Source of the DNA: Anaerolineae bacterium
Lineage (GTDB): Bacteria; Chloroflexota; Anaerolineae; JADYZS01
DNA length: 9,098 bases
Assembly: GCA_020853075.1 (NCBI GenBank)
Contig: JADYZS010000376.1
Span: 1 to 9,098, forward strand
Direction: 5' to 3'
This document shows positions 5,452-9,098 of this stretch, in pieces; position 1 is the stretch's first letter, and the number at the start of each line of letters is the position of its first letter. The translations under genes and the position numbers were made by a program. The notes under the pieces were generated by a model that made no database searches, was not told the origin of the DNA, and worked only from the letters and a program-made list of their open reading frames with translations.

Positions 5452-6551
5452 GGCTGTTGATGCTGAACTGGCGGGACATCAAGAACCCGCTCGCCGGCGG
5501 CGCAGAGGTGGCGACCCACGAGTTGATGCGTCGTTGGGCAGCGTGGGGCCACGACTGTACCCTTTTCTCCGCCTCGTTCCCCGGCGCGCCAGCGGAGGAA
5601 CGGCTAGATGGAGTGCGCATCGTGCGGCAGGGAGGCCCCTACACGGTGCAACTGCGGGCCTGGCGGCGATACCTGTCCGACCTGGGCTCCTGCGGCGACG
5701 TCGTGATTGACCAGTGCCACGGCCTTCCCTTTTGGACGCCGTTTTACGCGCGCGTCCCCACGGTGGGTTACATCCACGAGGTCGCTGGTGAGATCTGGCA
5801 TCAGATGGCCCCCTTTCCCCTGTCTCTCTTCGGCCCCGCGCTGGAGGTATGGAGCCTGCGCCGCTATCGTGACGTTCCCTTCATCACCGTCTCTCCTTCC
5901 ACGCGAGATGACCTGGTGACTCAGGGGCTTCGTCGTGTTCAGGTCATTCCCAACGGCCTCTCCTGCCCTGTGCAGACGCAAGTGCCGGAGAAGGAAGGGG
6001 AACTGACCATCCTCTTTGCGGGCCGCTTAACTAAGATGAAGGGGGTAGAGGATGCCCTGGACGCCTTCGCGCAAGTGGTCGAGGCGGTGCCGGGAGCGCG
6101 CCTCTGGGTGGTGGGCTCCGGCCAGCCTGCCTACGAGCGGACTTTGCAGGAACGGGCGCGGCATCTCCGTTTGGAGACGAAGATAACCTTCTGGGGCCGC
6201 GTATCGGAAGCGCAGAAATTGGACCTGATGGGACGCGCGCACGTTCTGATCCATCCCTCGGTAAAGGAAGGATGGGGACTGGTGGTGTTAGAGGCGAACG
6301 CGCAGGGGACGCCCGCGATAGGCTACGCCGTGGCGGGCTTGCGCGACTCCATCCGCCACGGCGAGACAGGGCTGCTGGCGCCGCCCCAGCAGCCGGGCGC
6401 GCTGGCCGAGGCCATCGTGTCGTTGTGGCGAAATAGGTCGCGACGAGAGGCTTTCAGCCGCGCTGCCCTGGCCTGGGCCGCCACCTTCCGCTGGGACGAT
6501 AGCGCGCGGGCCTGGTGCACGGTCTTGGAGCAAGCGGCCAGGCTAGGCTAG
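5448..6551 (+). CDS. GT4 family glycosyltransferase (GT-B fold)
   Basis: This 367-residue protein is predicted to transfer a sugar from an activated donor to a lipid or glycan acceptor at the cytoplasmic side. The N-terminal domain has the acceptor-side glycine-rich loop NPLAGGAE at 13-20. The C-terminal GT1/GT4 domain shows FAGRLTKMKG at 190-199 and the catalytic EX7E motif EGWGLVVLE at 274-282, followed by ANAQGTPAIGY and a conserved GETGLL at 305-310. There is no membrane segment. I chose the GTG at 5448: GGGAG (5436-5440) is 7 bases upstream and the family N-terminus (RLLMLNWRD) begins there. The frame is open for 90 codons further upstream, but that part is a shadow of the GT2 gene. The 4-base overlap places both enzymes in one pathway, perhaps a lipid-linked or surface glycan. 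Confidence 0.92.
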   Translation: MRLLMLNWRDIKNPLAGGAEVATHELMRRWAAWGHDCTLFSASFPGAPAEERLDGVRIVRQGGPYTVQLRAWRRYLSDLGSCGDVVIDQCHGLPFWTPFYARVPTVGYIHEVAGEIWHQMAPFPLSLFGPALEVWSLRRYRDVPFITVSPSTRDDLVTQGLRRVQVIPNGLSCPVQTQVPEKEGELTILFAGRLTKMKGVEDALDAFAQVVEAVPGARLWVVGSGQPAYERTLQERARHLRLETKITFWGRVSEAQKLDLMGRAHVLIHPSVKEGWGLVVLEANAQGTPAIGYAVAGLRDSIRHGETGLLAPPQQPGALAEAIVSLWRNRSRREAFSRAALAWAATFRWDDSARAWCTVLEQAARLG

Positions 6552-6563
6552 ATGGGTCATCAC

Positions 6564-6576
6564 CTGTATAATACAG
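6564..6576 (+). promoter_or_regulatory. Promoter -10 box inside a perfect palindrome, upstream of the YbjQ-family gene
   Basis: CTGTAT-A-ATACAG is a perfect 13-base odd palindrome whose centre contains TATAAT (6567-6572). The -10 box is 42 bases before the ATG at 6614 and predicts a start near 6579. No strong -35 is present at the usual spacing. The palindrome may simply be symmetric by chance around TATAAT, or may be an operator at which a repressor would block RNA polymerase. Confidence 0.55.
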
Positions 6577-6613
6577 CATAGCGGCGGCTTTCACATTTTA
6601 AGGAGACCCAACC

Positions 6614-6943
6614 ATGGATCAGCGTATGGCCACCACGGCCTTTGAGTTGCCCGGCTACCGGATCGTGCGCAACCTGGGCGTCGTGCGAGGCGTCACCGTG
6701 CGCTCGCGGGGCCTCGGCGGCCAACTGGCGGCGAGCCTGCGCACCATCGTCGGCGGCAAAATCCACGAGTACGTTGAGCTGTGCGAGCAGACCCGCAGCG
6801 AAGGGTTTGACTTGATGATGGAACACGCCGACCAGTTGGGGGCCAATGCCATCATCGGCATCCGCTACGACGCGACCGAGTTGGCCGAGAACATGACCGA
6901 GGTGCTGGCTTACGGCACGGCGGTTGTCGTAGAGCCGGCATAA
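6614..6943 (+). CDS. YbjQ-family (UPF0145, heavy-metal-binding-domain) protein
   Basis: This 109-residue protein matches the YbjQ/UPF0145 family, small soluble proteins known to form pentamers, named for a putative metal-binding domain but without a settled function. Family features seen are the opening LPGYRIVRNLGVVRGVTVRS (12-31), the central helix with HADQLGANAIIGIRYD (71-86), and the closing beta strands EVLAYGTAVVVEP (96-108). There is no signal peptide or membrane segment. The start is set by AAGGAG (6600-6605) 8 bases before the ATG. The next gene begins 16 bases after its stop, so the two are probably co-transcribed. Its pairing with a small membrane protein suggests a shared envelope or stress role, but this is only inference. 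Confidence 0.92.
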   Translation: MDQRMATTAFELPGYRIVRNLGVVRGVTVRSRGLGGQLAASLRTIVGGKIHEYVELCEQTRSEGFDLMMEHADQLGANAIIGIRYDATELAENMTEVLAYGTAVVVEPA

Positions 6944-6959
6944 ACACAGGGGTAATGCG

Positions 6960-7418
6960 ATGACACAAAAAGTAGAAGTGACTCAGAATGAAAGGGTGCT
7001 GGGCGGAGCGGCTCACGCCAGCGTTATCCTCGGCCTCTTCACCAATTTCGTGGGCGGCATCGTGGTCGCGGGTCTCATCTGGCTCTCGCAAAGGGAGAAA
7101 TCCCGCTGGGTGGCCTTCCAGTCCCTGCAAGCCGTGGTCTATCAACTGATCGGCCTGGGACTGGGCATCGTCGCCTTCGGCTGTTGGTTCCTGTTCTACA
7201 TGGCCTCGCTCATCCCGCTCATCGCGCAAGCGGACCGTTACCAGGACGCGCCGCCGCCCATCTTTTGGGTCGGGCTAGGGAGTATATGTATCCCCTTCCT
7301 GATGATGGGACTATGGATGCTCTATGGTCTCTACGGGGCCATCCGCGCCTACTCCGGCGCGGACTTCCGTTACATCGTCATTGGAGACTGGCTGGCCCGT
7401 CGCCGCGGCGGCTCGTGA
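6960..7418 (+). CDS. DUF4870-like (Tic20-like) small membrane protein
   Basis: This 152-residue membrane protein of unknown function has three or four hydrophobic segments, about residues 17-42, 57-87 and 101-130. The stretch SRWVAFQSLQAVVYQL (48-63) after the first membrane segment matches the DUF4870 pattern, where a short basic loop is followed by a helix containing FQ and QA. A positively charged end (ARRRGG) follows the last segment, consistent with a cytosolic C-terminus. AGGGG (6948-6952) lies 7 bases before the ATG. It starts 16 bases after the YbjQ-family gene and shares its transcript. No catalytic residues are seen. The family assignment is by eye and moderately sure; that it is a membrane protein is clear. 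Confidence 0.85.
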   Translation: MTQKVEVTQNERVLGGAAHASVILGLFTNFVGGIVVAGLIWLSQREKSRWVAFQSLQAVVYQLIGLGLGIVAFGCWFLFYMASLIPLIAQADRYQDAPPPIFWVGLGSICIPFLMMGLWMLYGLYGAIRAYSGADFRYIVIGDWLARRRGGS

Positions 7419-7473
7419 GACGGAGAGGGCAGACGGGCGAGGTATCCCAGTGTTAGCCATTGCGTTTTACTTA

Positions 7474-7482
7474 TGCTATAAT
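7474..7482 (+). promoter_or_regulatory. Extended -10 promoter (TGCTATAAT)
   Basis: TGC followed by a perfect TATAAT makes a full extended -10 element, which can act without a good -35; none is present. Transcription would start near 7489, more than 300 bases before the next gene, so the transcript would be a long structured leader for the cyclase gene or a separate small RNA. Confidence 0.6.
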
Positions 7483-7495
7483 GGCGGCCCGGTGA

Positions 7496-7565
7496 CAGGG
7501 TTCTTGCGACGGTACACCCCTCATATTAACTTGAGTGAGCAGGTAATATCGTAAAAAAGAACCTG
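7496..7565 (+). ncRNA. Candidate structured RNA element at the start of the long leader
   Basis: CAGGGTTCTT (7496-7505) pairs with AAGAACCTG (7557-7565) through 9 base pairs with one bulged G. Inside, GCG (7506-7508) can pair with CGT (7550-7552), and ATATTA (7523-7528) with TAATAT (7544-7549). The stem begins about 7 bases after the predicted transcription start. It matches no RNA family I recognise, and there is no terminator directly after it. Speculative. Confidence 0.3.
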
Positions 7566-7625
7566 ACCAGGAACCTGATGTACGTCATATACAGATAGAT
7601 GAAAGCGTGATATGCTGGTCACCAA

Positions 7626-7746
7626 GCAGTTGGGACTGACTCGGCCGGGGTGTTCGGGACGTCATTGCCGCCGCCTCGTTATCCCCCGATCACCCAGGCA
7701 CCGCAACGTTCTCTCATCGCTTTCCAGCCTGGTCGGCCCCAACTGC
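7626..7746. repeat. Exact 9-base inverted repeat, 121 bases overall
   Basis: GCAGTTGGG (7626-7634) and CCCAACTGC (7738-7746) are exact reverse complements. They could close a long stem-loop in the leader that ends 32 bases before the cyclase ribosome site. At this length chance is a fair alternative. Confidence 0.4.
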
Positions 7747-7792
7747 ATGTTTTATTTCCCCCAAAACATAGGCGTACAAGGAGGTCGCCCCC

Positions 7793-8644
7793 ATGAAGCT
7801 CGTTGACCTCTCCATTCCCCTCAGCATCCAGACACCGGCCTGGCCCACCTACGAACCACTGCAAGTCAAATACTTCAAGCGTCTCGCTCCCAACGGGGCC
7901 AACGGCCAGATCCTCACCCACTCCAATCACCTCGGCACTCACCTGGACGGCGAAATTCACTTCTACACGCCCGGCAAAGATATCGCGGCCTTGAGCCTGG
8001 ATTTCCTTTGCGGGCCGGGCGCGATTGTGGATCTCAGTGATGCCGCTGGCGACTACGACATCTACACCTCCAAAATGGTGGAGGAGCGGGTGGAGGTGCG
8101 GGAGGGAGACATCCTCATCATCCACACGGGCTACCACCGCTTCGGGTGGGACCAGCCGGGCGCGGACGAGGTGCGTTACATGGTCAAGCATCCCGGCCCC
8201 GACCGGGAGTTTGCCGAGTGGTGCAAGGCCAAGAGACTGAAGTGGCTGGCGATAGATTGCGGCAGCGCCGACCACCCGATGAACACCATCATCCGCCAGT
8301 GGATGCCGCGCCAGGCAAAAGAGGCCGAGGCGCACTTCCAGCGTAAATACGGCAAACCGCTGGCCGAGGTCTTCACCGACGACAAATACCAGTTGATGCA
8401 CATTGAACTCTTCCCCCTGGGCATCATCCATGCCGAGTGTGTCGGCGGCGACATTGACCTTCTTCTCAACCGGCGAGCGACCATCGGCTGCTTCCCCTGG
8501 CGTTTCGTGGACGGCGAATCGTGCATCAGCCGCATCGTCGCCTTCGTGGAGGATGCCGAATACGAGACGTTGGTGGCAGCGAAGGCGAAGTTGCCCAGAA
8601 CGAAGTTCGGCGATGCCATCGGCTGCCGGGGGCCGGTGGGGTGA
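7793..8644 (+). CDS. Cyclase-family metal-dependent hydrolase (kynurenine formamidase / isatin hydrolase-like)
   Basis: This 283-residue protein belongs to the cyclase family (PF04199), metal-dependent amidases and hydrolases including bacterial kynurenine formamidase and isatin hydrolase. The defining motif HxGTHxDxxxH is complete: His46, Gly48-Thr49-His50, Asp52 and His56, the metal ligands and catalytic base. IDCGSADHP (254-relative region, near residues 154-162) and HIELFPLGIIHAE near residue 203 onward are the further conserved blocks. It is longer than classical KynB (about 210 residues), so the substrate is uncertain; no kynurenine genes are nearby. No signal peptide is seen. The start is firm: a perfect AAGGAGGT (7778-7785) lies 7 bases before the ATG. 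It has a long upstream region with its own possible promoter. After the stop, the same frame continues for 43 sense codons. Confidence 0.9.
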   Translation: MKLVDLSIPLSIQTPAWPTYEPLQVKYFKRLAPNGANGQILTHSNHLGTHLDGEIHFYTPGKDIAALSLDFLCGPGAIVDLSDAAGDYDIYTSKMVEERVEVREGDILIIHTGYHRFGWDQPGADEVRYMVKHPGPDREFAEWCKAKRLKWLAIDCGSADHPMNTIIRQWMPRQAKEAEAHFQRKYGKPLAEVFTDDKYQLMHIELFPLGIIHAECVGGDIDLLLNRRATIGCFPWRFVDGESCISRIVAFVEDAEYETLVAAKAKLPRTKFGDAIGCRGPVG

Positions 8645-8776
8645 TCGGAAGAAGCGGAGCCTCCCCATGCCTCCAGAAGAACCTGTGAACTGGCCGGGGC
8701 TCACTTGGTTGAGATTGTTGATTTGCCGGAAGATAGCGATATGTATCAGAAGTGCCGGTATCGTCTTGACTTGTGA
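8645..8776 (+). pseudogene. Possible coding remnant in frame with the cyclase gene
   Basis: Directly after the cyclase TGA the same frame stays open for 43 codons to a second TGA at 8774-8776. Its second half (about 8687-8773) reads like real protein, including LVEIVDLPEDSDMYQK. No ATG or ribosome site fits an independent gene. It may be the 3' end of a deleted gene, a former C-terminal extension of the cyclase, or chance. Confidence 0.25.
8718..8745 (+). promoter_or_regulatory. Weak candidate promoter before the S9 peptidase
   Basis: TTGATT (8718-8723) and TATGTA (8740-8745) are 16 bases apart, upstream of the ATG at 8797. The -10 match is poor, and the site lies within the possible coding remnant. 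Confidence 0.2.
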
Positions 8777-8796
8777 TAGGAGAGAAAGAAAACGAG

Positions 8797-9098
8797 ATGA
8801 ATCTCAGCGATGTGCCCCTCATCCCGCGCCGGGTCCTTTTCGGCAATCCCGACCGCGCCTCGGTGCAAATCAGCCCCGACGGCGCACACCTGACTTGGCT
8901 GGCCCCGTTGGAGGGCGTGCTCAACGTCTGGGTAGCCCCGCGCGACGACCTCGCCGCCGCCCGCCCGGTGACCCGCGATACCGGTCGCGGCATCCGCTCC
9001 TACCTGTGGGCCTACACCAACGCCCACATCCTCTACATCCAGGATAAGAACGGCGACGAGAACTGGCGGTTATACGCCGTTGATCTGGCGACCAATGA
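8797..9098 (+). CDS. S9 family peptidase (prolyl oligopeptidase / acylaminoacyl-peptidase type), partial
   Basis: From the ATG at 8797 the frame is open for 100 full codons and is cut by the right edge; the TGA at 9096-9098 is in another frame. The protein begins MNLSDVPLIPRRVLFGNP and continues with SVQISPDGAHLTWLAP, LNVWVAP and ILYIQDKNGDENWRLYAVDL. These are the first blades of the beta-propeller that gates the active site in S9 serine peptidases, where SPDG and DxNGDxNWRLY are typical blade motifs. Such enzymes remove short or blocked peptides from the N-terminal side. The catalytic Ser-Asp-His hydrolase domain would lie several hundred residues further on, outside the window. No signal peptide is visible, so it is probably cytosolic. 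AGGAG (8778-8782) is 14 bases from the ATG, longer than usual. Confidence 0.85.
   Translation, partial: MNLSDVPLIPRRVLFGNPDRASVQISPDGAHLTWLAPLEGVLNVWVAPRDDLAAARPVTRDTGRGIRSYLWAYTNAHILYIQDKNGDENWRLYAVDLATN

Larger units (their letters stand above)
7419..7792. other. 374-base stretch without a convincing gene; holds a promoter and several inverted repeats
   Basis: No frame here shows recognisable protein. A 64-codon frame starting at 7612 runs past the cyclase ATG, lacks a ribosome site and has no family features. What it does hold is an extended -10 promoter (7474-7482), a stem pairing 7496-7505 with 7557-7565, an exact 9-base inverted repeat at 7626-7634 / 7738-7746, and the ribosome site of the cyclase (7778-7785). 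No T-run terminator follows the DUF4870-like gene. Confidence 0.6.

Noticed and set aside
6564..6576. LexA (SOS) box
   Set aside because: CTGT and ACAG are separated by 5 bases instead of 8, and the following genes are not SOS genes.
7496..7540. preQ1-I-like riboswitch pattern (AGGG-TTC ... ACAC-CCCT)
   Set aside because: The loop is too long, the A-rich tail with AACTA is missing, and no queuosine gene follows.
7679..8704. 341-codon open frame on the minus strand covering the whole cyclase gene and both flanks
   Set aside because: It is longer than the cyclase frame but has no ribosome site or recognisable domain, while the plus strand has a perfect AAGGAGGT and an intact metal motif. Long antisense frames are expected in GC-rich genes.
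1..9098. CRISPR array, tRNA, rRNA, insertion sequence or phage genes
   Set aside because: No regularly spaced repeats, cloverleaf sequences, rRNA cores, transposase or integrase motifs were seen on either strand.

Overview
The window looks like the chromosome of a GC-rich bacterium, most plausibly a member of the Chloroflexota (Anaerolineae-like). This is an inference from gene content and style: a type 2 (FMN-dependent) isopentenyl-diphosphate isomerase beside an all-E polyprenyl synthase with the GKPAASDV/DDVLGLWGD style, GC-rich genes with classical Shine-Dalgarno sites and TATAAT-type -10 boxes, an S9 peptidase and a cyclase-family hydrolase. No 16S or other marker gene is present, so the assignment is tentative.

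Layout. (1) Bases 1-1566, minus strand, clearly AT-richer than the rest: a restriction-modification operon with its own promoter. A beta-class DNA methyltransferase is followed, with a 4-base ATGA overlap, by a partner gene that stays open for 154 codons and runs off the left edge; it is probably the cognate restriction endonuclease. (2) Bases 1591-1898, minus strand: acpP, closed by a strong intrinsic terminator that insulates it from the restriction-modification genes. (3) Bases 1984-4243, plus strand: a promoter, then fni and a polyprenyl (probably geranylgeranyl) diphosphate synthase, separated by a long hairpin that also carries a canonical G-quadruplex motif. (4) Bases 4263-6551, plus strand: a likely promoter with two upstream direct repeats, then a membrane-anchored polyprenyl-phosphate glycosyltransferase (GT2) overlapping by GTGA a GT4 glycosyltransferase. 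(5) Bases 6564-7418, plus strand: a promoter inside a perfect palindrome, then a YbjQ-family protein and a DUF4870-like membrane protein. (6) Bases 7419-7792: a 374-base stretch with no convincing gene but with an extended -10 promoter and inverted repeats, possibly a structured leader or small RNA. (7) Bases 7793-8644: a metal-dependent cyclase/kynurenine-formamidase-like hydrolase, followed by a curious in-frame 43-codon tail. (8) Bases 8797-9098: the start of an S9 family peptidase, cut by the right edge.

How the genes fit together: Fni converts IPP to DMAPP, the neighbouring synthase condenses these into a longer prenyl diphosphate, and the two glycosyltransferases downstream suggest a lipid-linked sugar or surface-glycan product; a direct functional link is inferred from position only. 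The restriction-modification operon is probably a later insertion. I did not find a clearly new multi-gene system. The most interesting signals are the truncated restriction partner, the hairpin/G-quadruplex leader, the repeats at the GT2 promoter, the palindromic -10, and the possible RNA at 7489-7792.
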